Below are positions 46,230 to 57,751 of a stretch of DNA of 64,000 nucleotides, piece after piece; within the stretch, counting starts at the first letter, position 1; each line of letters opens with the position of its first letter. Both the position numbers and the translations under genes were made by a program. The DNA is taken from contig CM051458.1 of NCBI GenBank assembly GCA_028274465.1, positions 27,664,692 through 27,728,691 on the forward strand, written 5' to 3'. This DNA comes from Plantago ovata (taxonomy: Eukaryota; Streptophyta; Magnoliopsida; Lamiales; Plantaginaceae). The notes beneath the pieces were generated by a model. The model did no database searches. It saw nothing but the letters and a program-made list of their open reading frames with translations, and was not told the DNA's origin.

Positions 46230-47549
46230 TGTCTGATGAATGTGTATTTTACACTTTCATTCGAGTCTTTTTCACCTATTTTAGCTATCCTCTATGTTAA
46301 TTTAGCTATATTTTAATGCATTTTATTAGAATAGTGTCACGTTTCCCTTTAGATTTTATTTTACAGGTTTTGGTTGAGATTCGAGGATTTCCGGGCAATT
46401 ATATTGAAGTTGACAAGGAATTGGTGTTCCAGAAGCCTATTTGGAGTATCTGAAGGTTTTCGGAGAGGATTTGAAGTGTAGGGGCCGAATCTGGAGGTTA
46501 GAAGACCACTAGAAGTCAGAAACCGAGTCCGAAAAGGGGAAGAAATCCAAAAACGCGTCGAAAACGCGGAATTCCGCGAAAAACTCCATGGGGCGAACCG
46601 CCGCAGAGGTGGGGCGAACCGCCCCACACCGGGCGAACCGCCGCGTGTGTGGGGCGAACCGCCCCACAATAATTCGAAGCCTATATATAGTTGCTCAGTT
46701 TTCTCCGAAAATCATACTTTTCCAGACCTACTTTCTCACCTCTCTCTATAGTTTTAGGTAGGAACTTCCTGGGGCTTGTCCTGGGAGTTCATAGATTAGG
46801 GGACACTTTTTCATAGCGGATTGGAGCTTGTAGGATCGCAATTCTTTGGAGATTGACAACCTTCGGTAACTTGTATCTTACAGTTTAATCTACTTATTTT
46901 ATATATCTTTCAATATGTTTTCTTCTATGATTTCTGTTGATTGCATGCCTATTATGAGTAGCTAAACTTATCGTTGGTGGTAGTATGTGAATTCTTAGAG
47001 AAGGGAAGATAATCATGCTAATGGCTATATCGCGCATTATACTCCGTGTCATTGCTTTATTTCGTTGATCAGGCACAGCCTAAGTTCTCGTATGTTGTAT
47101 TAATTATTATGCACAATTGGACACTTGTCGACCTGGGCGCGAGTTTATCTTCGTAGTGTTGAATAATTACGGAACACATTAGGACAGTAGTGATTGACTT
47201 GTCAGACCTATTATCTTCGTAGTGCTTAATAATTACAACAGGACACTAGATTGATTCAAAGATCTCTATGCAAGACCGAGGAATTTATGCATGATTATCG
47301 ACCCGTTATGCTTTGAAGGATCATACTATCACCAATCTCCATTATCTGTTAGAAAAACCCCTTTGCTATCTGTTTGTTGTTTATATTCTCTTGTTAAATA
47401 GATAAAGCTAGTTATAGTCCTGAGAGAACGACACTCGAGTCATTCTACTGCTACACTACGGTTTTCGTTGTAGTTGTGGATTGCCTTTGGCTTAATTACA
47501 AATATTATTTGCTGAATTAGAATCTGACAAATTCCGGTTCATCAGTGTC
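46229..47549 (+). repeat. Solo LTR of gypsy family E with TSD GTGTC
   Basis: The LTR proper is 46234-47544 (1311 bp), TGATGAATGTG to GGTTCATCA, flanked by GTGTC (46229-46233 and 47545-47549). The empty site is preserved at about 40497-40500, where the same flanks are continuous. It contains GC palindromes (46590-46670). Confidence 0.96.
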
Positions 47550-47934
47550 TCTGACGTGCAAGAAGCTCATTCGATTTGAGTTCTCAGCAAGGGTAAATAA
47601 GAGAAACAATAGCATTAGTGGAGCCTTTGCATTAAATGCGTAGTGGCCCACTAACAAAAACCGTCAGAGCACTCTTTCTCTTTGTAATGTTAACCGTTAG
47701 ATCAATAACGCCTTTTAATCAATGGCCACGATTGTATTTCATGTCATGATTATTAGCGAGTTTATCTGTGCCCGATTAACGTCACAAATTGATTTTACCG
47801 AGATTTATGGGATTTGATTGCTTGCTGAAGTAAACAAGAATCTTTTCAGCGAGTTTGCATAAATAGCCTTGTTACTTGCTGAAAGTTCCCCCTTAATCAG
47901 ACATCTCATATTTCTTTAAGTTAAAAGATATTGC

Positions 47935-48300
47935 TTAGTTCCCGTATCAGTAAATTCTTTTCATCTTGAGATATCTTTTGGTAAAATTTGAGAGTGAGTT
48001 TGCTCTTTTCTGAGTTCCCGTCTCAGAATATTCCCTGGATATACTTGAATACCTGTTTCAGTATCTTTGATTGTCTGAATGCCCGTTTCAGCAATCTTTA
48101 AGGTTATTTTCTCACTGAGTGCCTGTCTCAGCAAGTGATCAAGTTTCCTAACAAATACCCGTTTTGAAGGAATAACTTGCTGATTGCCTGTTTCAGCAAT
48201 CATGTTGTGACTGGCCTTTCTTAGAAGAAATTAATGGAAGGAATTTTTATTCAAGTAAGAATACTTTGGCTTGCTGAATACCTGTTTCAGCATTCTGCCA
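47935..48300 (-). repeat. Degenerate short-repeat array (CCYGTYTCAG) between pol and ORF3
   Basis: Eight or so units with the plus-strand core CCCGTATCAG, CCCGTCTCAG, CCTGTTTCAG, CCCGTTTCAG, CCTGTCTCAG and so on, spaced about 25-50 bp, most followed by CAA or AA. The array lies in noncoding DNA just after the RNase H stop. The open frame 47961-48203 through it is a by-product of the repeats. Confidence 0.75.
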
Positions 48301-48310
48301 ATTGTATCCT

Positions 48311-49015
48311 TTATTGAGGTAATTCAATCAATCCAAGGTTATACCTTAGCATTGCGAATCTGTTATCTGGTAGGGGCTTGGTAAAGATGTCAGCAAGTTG
48401 ATCATCAGTGCCTACTTTTACAACCTCAATATCTCCCTTTTCCACATGATCTCTAATGAAATGATGTCTAATATCAATGTGCTTAGTCCTTGAGTGTAAC
48501 TTAGGATTTTGCGTGATAGCAATAGCACTTGTATTATCACAAAAGATTGGTGTTTTCTTTGCAGAAATACCATAATCTCTTAATTGTTGTTGAATCCATA
48601 GAATTTGAGCTGTGCAACAACCAGCCGCAATGTACTCAGATTCAGTAGATGGATTGGCAACACAGGTTTGCTTCTTAATGAACCATGATATTAATCTAGT
48701 ACCCAAAATCTGACAAGTTCCAGAGGTACTTTTTCTATCAAGAGTTGATCCTCCATGATCAGCATCAGAATAACCAACCAATTCAAGTCCATAATCTTTA
48801 GGATACCATAATCCAACATTGACTGTACCTTTGACATATTTCAGTATCTTAAGTGCCTTTTTGTAGTGTGATTCTCTTGGATCAGATTGGAATCTTGCAC
48901 ACACACAAATAGCATACTGAATGTCAGGTCTACTTGCTGTTAAATACAACAAGGAACCAATGAGCTTCCTATACTTGTGTTCTTCAACACTTTTATCTTC
49001 TTTAGTATAGCCCAA
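48311..49015 (-). CDS. Copia D RNase H and connection domain
   Basis: C-terminal pol segment, open for 234 codons. KLIGSLLYLTASRPDIQYA and ALKILKYVKGT belong to the connection region. RNase H acidic residues are in GYSDADHGG, STESEYIAAG, FCDNTSAI and TDDQLADIFTKPLP, all present. It ends NLGLIELPQ-stop. A stop or indel at 49016, at a small repeat of TATAGCCCAA, separates it from the RT frame. In the intact element it would be one polyprotein with the RT upstream. Confidence 0.92.
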   Translation of the reverse strand: MGYTKEDKSVEEHKYRKLIGSLLYLTASRPDIQYAICVCARFQSDPRESHYKKALKILKYVKGTVNVGLWYPKDYGLELVGYSDADHGGSTLDRKSTSGTCQILGTRLISWFIKKQTCVANPSTESEYIAAGCCTAQILWIQQQLRDYGISAKKTPIFCDNTSAIAITQNPKLHSRTKHIDIRHHFIRDHVEKGDIEVVKVGTDDQLADIFTKPLPDNRFAMLRYNLGLIELPQ

Positions 49016-50475
49016 TTAGTATAGCCCAACACTCATAGGGATCTTTTCAGGTTTTTCTTCCTCTTTGATCCTAAACATTATGAGCATTTCTTTCGCATAC
49101 TTTGCTTGATTTATGAATATTCCATCTTTGAGTTGCTTGAGTTGCAATCCTAGGAAATAATTCAATTTTCCCATCATGCTCATTTCAAATTTGTTTGTCA
49201 TGAGCTTGGCAAAATCATCACAAAGTTGCTTGTCCTTAGATCCAAATATTATGTCATCCACATAAATCTGAACTAAGAGTATTTTACCATCATGGTTCAT
49301 GGTAAACAAGGTTTTGTCAACTTCACCTTTCTTGAAACCATTATCCAGCAAGAACTTAGCCAAGGTATCATACCAAGCTCTTGGTGCTTGCTTTAGACCA
49401 TATACAGCTTTCTGAAGCTTGTATACCATCTTGGTTTCTGAGGGAAGTTCAAAGCCAGGGGGTTGTTCTAAGTAGACTTCTTCAGCAAGTTCACCATTCA
49501 AGAATGCACTTTTAACATCCATTTGATAAACAATGAAGTGTGAGCAGGAAAGGCCAACAAAAGTCTAATTGCATCCAATCTTGCAACTGGTGCATAAGAC
49601 TCATCATAGTCCAATCCTTCAGTCTGACAGTAACCTTGAGCAACTAAACGTGCTTTGTTTCTTGTTACTTCACCAGACTCACTCAGCTTGTTTCTGAACA
49701 CCCACTTTGTACCAATAGCTTTCTTGCCTTCAGCAAGAGGTACAAGTCTCCATACTTTGTTCCTTTCAAATTGATCCAGTTCTTCTTGCATTGCCTTGAT
49801 CCATTCAGAATGCTTTAGAGCTTCTTCTATGGTCTTGGGTTCAATTTCTGAAACAAAGCAAGAGAACAAAGATTCTACTTCTACGACATTTGCTTCTTCA
49901 GCAAGTCCATGAGTAGCAGAAATTTTGGATCTAGTCACTTGGCGTTTGTCAATATCACCAATCATATCCGTAGAGGGATGATCTCTAATACATGTGTTAA
50001 CAGGCTTTCTGCTCGTTGGATCTGGATATGTTTGCTCATCAGCATGTGACTCTTCAGCATGTACTTGTTCAGTACTACTGGTATTTTGTGTCTCTGCTGA
50101 GATTGGTTCATCAGCAACTGCTTGTTCAGCATTGCTAGATTGTGGTAACTTATCAGCAGGCACGGGAGGTTGCGTAGTTTCAGCAACTTCCGGAGCAACT
50201 GCGTCTTTTGCTGGAAATTCTTTGTCGTGAACTATATTTATCTTGTCATGACTTGGGGGAGGAGAGTCATTGTCAGAATCATCATTTAGTTCAATTGACT
50301 TAATTTGCCTAGCATCAGATTCAGTTCTTTGCTCATGTATGATTAGCTTTTTCATACATTCTGATATTTCTTCTTCAGCAGGCACTCCTTGTGTCTTTTC
50401 GTGGAATACAACATGCACTGATTCTTCGATCTTTTGTGCCTTTTTGTTGTAAACTCTATAAGCTTTACTATGCAA
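49016..50475 (-). pseudogene. Copia D integrase C-terminus and reverse transcriptase, frameshifted
   Basis: The first frame (50475-49498) starts in the integrase end ([21 protein letters not shown]), passes a low-complexity linker with many TCAGCAA words, and reaches RT motifs [31 protein letters not shown] and [20 protein letters not shown] frameshift near 49520 moves it to the second frame (49522-49016), which has [33 protein letters not shown], the catalytic [11 protein letters not shown] and [10 protein letters not shown]. All key RT residues are visible, but the two frames are not joined. Confidence 0.92.
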
Positions 50476-50511
50476 GGAGTAACCAAGAAATATTGCTTCG
50501 TCTGCCTTTGG

Positions 50512-51427
50512 TTAAAATGTTCTTAGGTATTCTCTACCGTTATTAAGAACGAAACACTTACAACCAAATATTCTTAGATGAGTGATATTAGGAGATCTTC
50601 CAACAAACAACTCATATGGAGTTTTGTTGTATTCCTTAGTAATCAGACATCTGTTTTGAGTGTAACAGGCGGTATTAATCGCCTCAACCCAGTAAGCCTC
50701 ACTTATTTCAGTGTCAGCAAGCATTGTTCTTGCGGCTTCTTTTAGGGTGCGATTCTTCCGTTCAACAACAGCGTTTTGTTGTGGTGTCCTTACTGAGGAT
50801 AACTGATGTTGTATGCCTTTTGAAGTGCAATACTTAGTTATGTACTGGTTTACAAACTCAGTACCATGGTCTGTCCTTATGACTTTTACCTTGTCATTTT
50901 TCATGACTTCAAGCTTATTCAGCAAGTTAGGTATTTCAGTCCTTGTTTCAGATTTGTGCTTGATAAATACTACCCAAGTGAATCTTGAATATTCATCTAC
51001 CACCACCAGACCATACTTCTTACCAGCATAGCTTGTTGAAGAAGATTCAAACAAGTCCATGTGCAAGAGTTGTAAAGGTTTTCTAGTTGACGGTACTGCC
51101 TTGTTCTTAAAAGAAGATTTGGTTTGCTTTCCTTGCTGACATGCATTGCAAACACCATCCTTCTTAAAAGTAACCTTAGGTAATCCAACTACAAGTGCCT
51201 TTTTAGATAGCTTATTCAGCGTCTTGAAGTTTAGATGACTTGTTCGTTTATGCCATAACCATGCTTTTTCAGCAAGGCAATCGTGATCTGAGAGACAAGG
51301 CATTTTTCAACGATTGCTGAAGACCAATCTACGGTGTACAAGCCTCCTGATCTTCTGGCAATCATAATAACCTTGTTTGTCTCGAAATCTATAAGTTTAC
51401 ATTCATCACTTTTGATTTTGATGAAGT
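50512..51427 (-). pseudogene. Copia D protease end and integrase core, frameshifted
   Basis: Directly left of the nested solo LTR the frame reads NFIKIKSDECKLIDFETNK, continuing the protease interrupted at 53526. It ends at 51231; the integrase continues in another frame from 51303. The pre-integrase zinc region WHKRTSHLNFKTLNKL...CNACQQGKQ is followed by HMDLFES, VIRTDHGTEF and QQNAVVERKNRTL, which contain the integrase D, D and E residues. The end VGRSPNITHLRIFGCKCFVLN is typical of copia. It stops at 50512 by a frameshift before KAYRVYN. Confidence 0.92.
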
Positions 51428-53530
51428 TGTAAGAAAATACGGTCAGAGTTACCACTAGGGTACGCAACGGAATTTCAAAATTTTTCTTAACATGCAGGTT
51501 AATTGATTATGTATATGCCGTATATATTTAAACACGTCAATTAGAAGACTAACCTTACTTCCAAAGCAAGCACAACTTCCAAGTCTTTGTAATAATCCGG
51601 TGTATCTTCTCCTTCATCGAAGTCGAAGATATCTGCAATACTTTGATTATCTGCAAGACAATAAAAGTTAGTTTTCAGCTCCTAGAACCTCAACCTTGGT
51701 ATCCACGGATGAACAGCCTATCAGAAAGAATGCTAGGATATTGTTTGTGTGGCCAAGAAGATGGGGCGGCGATTCCTCCGGTAGGTGGCGCGCGCGTGGC
51801 TTAGGTGAGGTGGGGGAGAGCTTTTATTTTCTCTAAGAAAACTGGGTAGAATAATTCTCTAAGAATTTGATACTTCGGAATACTGAAAAAGCTCTCTAAT
51901 GACTTACTATATAGTAGTCAATAGAAGCCTAAAGCATAAGCAATTAGACTTCATAAAGGAATAAGAATCTAATTCTTATCGCACTAGGAAACCAATTTCA
52001 AGTCTAGATTCATTCCCAATCAAATTAAAACACAATCAGGAAAATCTAACTTATCCCTTAGAATTCTAATAGAGGAAGGAGTCGAACTCCTTCCCCTACT
52101 CCATCTTGCGCGCGCGCGCGCATCCTAAGTGTCATAGGTGGGTCCCGATTTTGGGACCCACTTATAGTTCTAAGGCAATTCAAACTCCAAGTAGATTTTG
52201 CCCATGTGCATATGTTAATTCTAAATTAACATATCCTTTCAAATCAAACCTCTATTATATTTCTAAAATATAATCTTTAATTGTATTTACATAAAATACA
52301 ATTAATTAGCCAATTCAATTAATAATTCCAAATCATTAATTGAGCCACTAAATATTATAATTAATTTCAAATTAATTATAATCCATCAATCACAATTAAT
52401 TTCAAATTAATTGCGATTCCATCTTCAAGGATATTCAGATAAGCTGAATCACCACATAGTGTGACCCATAGGGCCTCGTTGTATTAACCAAGTCCTAGAC
52501 TAGGCAAAATGGAATTCCTAGACGATTCCATTTGCAATATTAATACATGAGGACGTTTGAGAGGTTTCTCAAAGCAAACCCTTTCGTTGCGAAGCCTGTT
52601 GCGCTCTACGCGGCGATGGTAACGTCCCTTCATCTGACTTGCTCGAATGTATCTAGGATCGATGAAGTGTCTATCCCAATAATACATCCACGGGCGTCTT
52701 CAGTGAGTTGCATGGTGAATCCAATATCTATTATGACCATCATAATAATATTGATACGCTGGCTAGCGGTTTTACCAATCACAACTATGAACGACTATGA
52801 GCAGTGCTCTCCTGTGCTACACGTGAGAGATGAATCCTTCACAGAATCACTTCTCATCCCCATTTGTATGTAGCCATAATCCTGGACCGTGTCTTAGGTC
52901 AACTGCTTATTCAGAGCTGACATCGACGGGTCCACCAAGGATATGGGGCAACAAATGTGATGATAAAGTCCTGTAAGTCCAAAGGACGACTGGCATCACT
53001 TCGACAACTTACCGGTTCCCATAGACACTTCGGTGTAGAGCATATATCGATGGGAGTGTCCGGTGGGTACTTCCATTGTTCGATAATCATTCTTCGAACA
53101 ACTATGCGCAGTTATGGGAACGTTTCTCGATTGTCCAACAATCCGTTCCGTGGCCGTGGGATCGGCTCACACTTGCTCCAACAAGTATAACCTCCACGCA
53201 TACTAGTCTCATCTGGTTCATTCAGACCCCTACATCCGAGATGAACCTCGACTAGGGAGAGTTTGGGATAGATGATAACTCACATAGCTCCCACTATCTT
53301 TGTGATCGGTCATCTATCCGAGGGGACATGTTTAATATCAATACAGACAGAAATAGAGATATGACATGCTGCATGCCTGGTGTAATATAAATATGAAAGC
53401 GATACTCAATAGTAAAACGACAAACATATATCATATTACGTTGACCTGTGTAATAGTACATATATGCCCTCTATAAGGACTCCATGCCCTTAATAAGGAC
53501 TGTCTCTAGGACATATTCACTATCAGAAGT
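51423..53530 (-). repeat. Solo LTR of copia family A/B with TSD GAAGT, inside copia D
   Basis: The LTR proper is 51428-53525 (2098 bp) on the minus strand, TGATAGTG to TTCTTACA, flanked by GAAGT (51423-51427 and 53526-53530). It interrupts the D protease between MSQFADKGY and NFIKIK. No copia internal sequence is present. It has the TATA-like and AT-rich features of the copia B LTR and a CG dinucleotide run (52107-52120). Confidence 0.96.
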
Positions 53531-53812
53531 ATCCTTTGTCAGCAAATTGACTCATGCTGAAAAGGTTAAACTTAAGATTTTTGACATAAAGAACTCCCGT
53601 AATGGTAATGCATCCTAACTTTACGTCACCATAGCCTTTTGTAGAACCAGAGCCTCCACCAGCAAACCTTATTGTTGGACCTTTAGACCACCGTCTATAG
53701 TTTATAAGGTTATTCTTGTTGCCCGTCATGTGCTTTCCACAACCACTGTCAAAGTGCCAGATTGCATCGTTTGTCTCCGTGGCTGAAGTCTGCACAATCA
53801 AGAGCAAACAAG
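53526..53812 (-). pseudogene. Copia D aspartic protease, interrupted
   Basis: The frame includes IWHFDSGCGKHMTGNKNNL, whose DSG is the catalytic aspartate motif of retroelement proteases, then IRFAGGGSGSTKGYGD and VKNLKFNLFSMSQFADKG. It is cut by the solo LTR at 53526 and goes on at 51427. It is out of frame with the gag end at 53813. Confidence 0.9.
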
Positions 53813-56224
53813 TTAATTATCCAATATTGGATGTCCATTAACATGTTCAAGAATGCGTCCAGTGGAAACCCAAGTCTTAAGTTTTTCAACTTTGACTTGT
53901 TTTCTACTTGCTGAGGAACTAGGAGGTTTTGAGCTGAAAGACTTTTGATTCGTGCTGATCAAATCCACTTTCTGATGTGGTGTCTTGCTCGGTTGACCTT
54001 TTTGCTGAACATACTTTTCAGTAAGTTCTTTTCTAGCAAGGTTCCTTCTAGCCCTAGCATTTTGAGTCTTGTCAGAACTCTTAGGCTTGATTTTGTTCAT
54101 CTCTTTGAAGTATCTTTGCTGACTTTGCTTATACTCGTGAAAAAGTTGACTTTGCTTGGTTTTGAAACCGAGTCCACTTTTCGGAGAATGCTGAGCTTTT
54201 GTGTCAGCAACCTTACTTGATTCAGGTTTGTCAGCAAAGGTCTTCTAATTACTTTTAGTAATCTTGCCTTTTAACTTAACAAATTGCTTTTCAGCAACTT
54301 GTTTGGCGGAATGCTTTACAGCATCCTTTTTCTTTACAGTTTGCTTTTCAGCAACCTGTTTTCCTTTTAAAGTCTTGTTACTTTGAGTAGAAACAGCGAG
54401 CTTTACGGTCGTAGGTACTTGATTGCATTTTTCAGCAACCTTAGATTGACCAAACTGATAGAGTTCTGGTTGACCACTATCAGTAGCACGTACAAAGGAA
54501 ATCGGTGATTTGTCTTTACTCAAGATTATTTCGTCATCACCTTCATACGTTGCACCTAAACCTTCTTTCTGAGACGGATCTCTCAAATAAGAGTTTAGTT
54601 CAGTCAGCGTATTACTTGCATCAGCATAAGATTTGAAATTGATTTTCATCTTTTTCATTTCTTGAATTTCAGCAAGTAACTTTAGAATTGAGGACTGATA
54701 CTCTTCCAATTCTATTGCCATCTGAGAATTCTTCTCTGTAGCTTCAGCAATCAACTTCTTGAGACGCTTTATTTCAGCATCCTTCTCTTCTGTCTCTTCC
54801 TTCAGCAAAACATACTTTTCAGTAGTCTGCTTGGTCAGAGTCTCAGCATTCTGTAGTTTCTCTTGCTGTTTGCTTAGAGTTTTCTCAAATCTTTTGATTT
54901 CTCCTTGAATCTTGTCAAGGTCAATCTCGTCTTCACTTTCTGAGTCAGAGTCATAGGTAGGATTGTTTACCTGATCGGCCATGAGGCAGAACTCGTAGTT
55001 TGACACATCTGGATAAGCTTCCATGGCTATTCCACAAACTTCCTTGCCAATCTCTACGTCAAGAGTGGCTTCTTCATCTGAGCTTTCTTCCTCACTGTCT
55101 TCGAAGCTAGTATCAATGCACAATGCATCAATTTTTTCTTGAAGCTTATTATTTTCTTCAGCAATAAAAGCTCTTTTGAACTTCTTCTTCTTTTCAGCAG
55201 ATTTTCCTTTCAGCAAAGGACAATTTGCATTGAAGTGTCCAGGCTTTTTGCAGTAAAAGCAGAGATAATTTCCAACTACTGGTTCTTCTGATGAGGTTGC
55301 TTGCTGAGCTTGTTTGTTCAGCGAGCTAGTCTCATTCTTGTACTTATGGTAGTTGTTACCAAGATGCTTTTTCAGCTTCTCTTTTGCTTTTCGCCTTTCA
55401 AGTTCCTTACTGATGAATTTCTTCATATTTTTAACAACTAAAGCAATTTCATCAGCAGACTCTTTTTCATTCTTCTTTTCAGAAGATGACGGCTTTGCAG
55501 CAAGAGCAATGTTTTGCGATTTTTCAGCAAACACATTTTCTCCTTGCTTTGTCTCGTAGTTGTCAGTAGCAAGATGAGAGAACAACTATGTTGGTGTGAT
55601 GTCTAGCATTCCTTGATTGTAGTAGAAGTTCTGAGTGTGGATCCATTCTTGGTTCAGACTTCTGATGATGGTTTTCACCTTCTCAGAATCTGAGTAAAGA
55701 TTTCCAACACCCAAGGCTGCCATCTCACTAACTAGAGTTGTGAATCTGAAGTCCAAGTCTTCCAATGACTCATTTGTACCTTGTTTAAAGTTCTGGAACT
55801 TTAACTTCAGCACTTCGAGTTTGTTTTCCTTGGTTTTGTCAGATCCAGCACAAAGATCTTGAACCATTTTCCAAGCTTCCTTAGCAGTTTTAGCACCCCA
55901 CAGTTTGCACTGTATGGTATCCGGAGTTGATCGAATGATGATGTTTCTTGCTTGGCCATCAAGATGGAATCTCTTGGTTTCGTCGGAAGTCCATTCCTCT
56001 CTTGGTTTTGGAACGACAGTATCAACTGGTTCGCCTAAGATAGTTTCCTTTCCAGCTTCCGTGGTTTTGTGAGGAAAACTTCTCTCAACCTTAGTGATTT
56101 TGATAGGTCCATCATTAATGACAGTAACCATCTCATCACTAATGGCCTCAAGATGTAGCATCATGTTGTTTCGCCATTTTTCGTAGTTTTCCAGCTTCAG
56201 CAATGGAGCGTCTCCTAAAGACAT
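53813..56224 (-). pseudogene. Copia D gag with long acidic coiled-coil tail
   Basis: ATG at 56224 gives MSLGDAPLLKLENYEKWRNN, the usual start of SIRE-like gag. The gag domain goes on with WGAKTAKEAWKMVQDLC and NFKQGTNESLEDLDFRF. A single in-frame TAG lies at 55588-55586, and the same frame resumes at once. The CCHC knuckle CFYCKKPGHFNANC is at about 55265-55225. It is followed by an acidic stretch (DSEEESSDEEA), the SIRE-type MADQVNNPTYDSDSESEDE, and a long heptad coiled coil (54930-54660). Another in-frame TAG is at 54247, and the frame continues to 53813. With those stops it is inactive, but otherwise well preserved. Confidence 0.9.
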
Positions 56225-56322
56225 CCTGTCAGCAAAAGACTACCAAACTGATCAAGTGAGAGTGATTTACGAAAAGCACCTAAGGGGATCTAGGTTCAGT
56301 GCTGAAGGTTAAAGAACCTCCA

Positions 56323-56334
56323 GCTCTGATACCA
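56323..56334 (-). other. Primer-binding site of copia D
   Basis: TGGTATCAGAGC on the minus strand, two bases after the 5' LTR end (56337). Confidence 0.92.
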
Positions 56335-57751
56335 CTTGTTGGTCCCTTTAAACAACAAGAAAAGACTAGAGGGGGAGGGGTGAATAGTCTTTTCAAACTT
56401 TCGTCGTTTAAAAACTTTCTCAGCAAGGACTTATTACTTTTCAGTAATTAGTTTGCTGATACTTAACTTTCTCAGCAAACGCAAGTTACTTTTCAGTAAC
56501 GAGTTTTGCTGATACTTAAAATCAGAGAGCGGAAGTCTTTGATACAATAAGTGCTTTGATAGTTTCAGCAAGTGAACAGAGTGACTGTGTACAGATAGAT
56601 ATGCTTTGTTGAAAACTAAATGCAGTAAGTAAATCACACAAACACTTTTATAGTGGTATCTGAGAGTGGCGTAATCTCTCAACTAATCCACTTTGTCCTT
56701 TCTAGGACTGAATCCACTAAGACAAGTTTGAGGTTCCTTACAACACCTATCTAGAGCGATTCAAACAGAAACCAAAGCACACTTGCTTCGTTTCCATCCT
56801 AACTAGAGAACGGAACCTTGTTCTCCACCAAACTTGGGACTTTTAATCAGCAACACTATGCTCGATTAAGTTCCCCCTGAATCTCACGCCTGAAAGGGTG
56901 TATTTTCAGTTAGAGAGGTTTGGGATGAGATAACTTAATTATTACTTATTCAGTTACAACAAGTAATCTAAGAAACAAAACTTTGAATACTTTGCAGTAA
57001 ACAAGTTTGAATGTTTCTGGTGTCGACTTGTTCTTGTTCGAAAGAAAGAACACTTTAACTAATTTCTTAGCCGTGTAAGTTCTACTTCTTCACAAGTGGC
57101 TTTTTCAAGCTTTAAGTCTTGGAACGGATCAATGGCAGTAAAGAGTGATTGAAGGGTATGTGAGTTTAAGCACAAGTGAGAGTTTGATCACGTTGTTGAC
57201 ACACTTCAACTCTTTGTCGGATGACCTCTATTTATAGTGAATCAAGGGAGCCGTTTGAATTTCAAATTCTAAGGCTTTTGTTCCTTAAGATGTCACTATC
57301 TTGCTTTTGTACTTTCAACAGCGTCCTTTATTTGTCTTCTAGTCTTCATGTCCTTCGCGTGCATGCTTTGCATTTAATGTTCATTTGAATGAGATTCAAA
57401 CATGAACGTTGGAGCGCAAATGCAAGTACCTTCAGCAAGGAGGTCACAAATGTTCATCAGCAAGTGGTCAGTCTCAGTTTCAACAAGCACAACCTACTCT
57501 GTCGTTTAGATTTTCACTTATGCAAGTTGTTGCTGAAGTTTCCACTTTCTGAGCAACATGTGCCTTTGTAGATACCAGTCTTTAAAAATCTTCTAGTCTT
57601 CAGTTCTTCGAAATCTTCAAGTTTCTGAACGGTTCTAAATGCTTCAATAGTTTGTTTATGTAAACAAAGTACATCATCAGCAAATGGTTCAATAGGTTGT
57701 ATTTCTTTTCTAGAAAACAAGATACATCATAAACGGTAAAACTAACCTATC

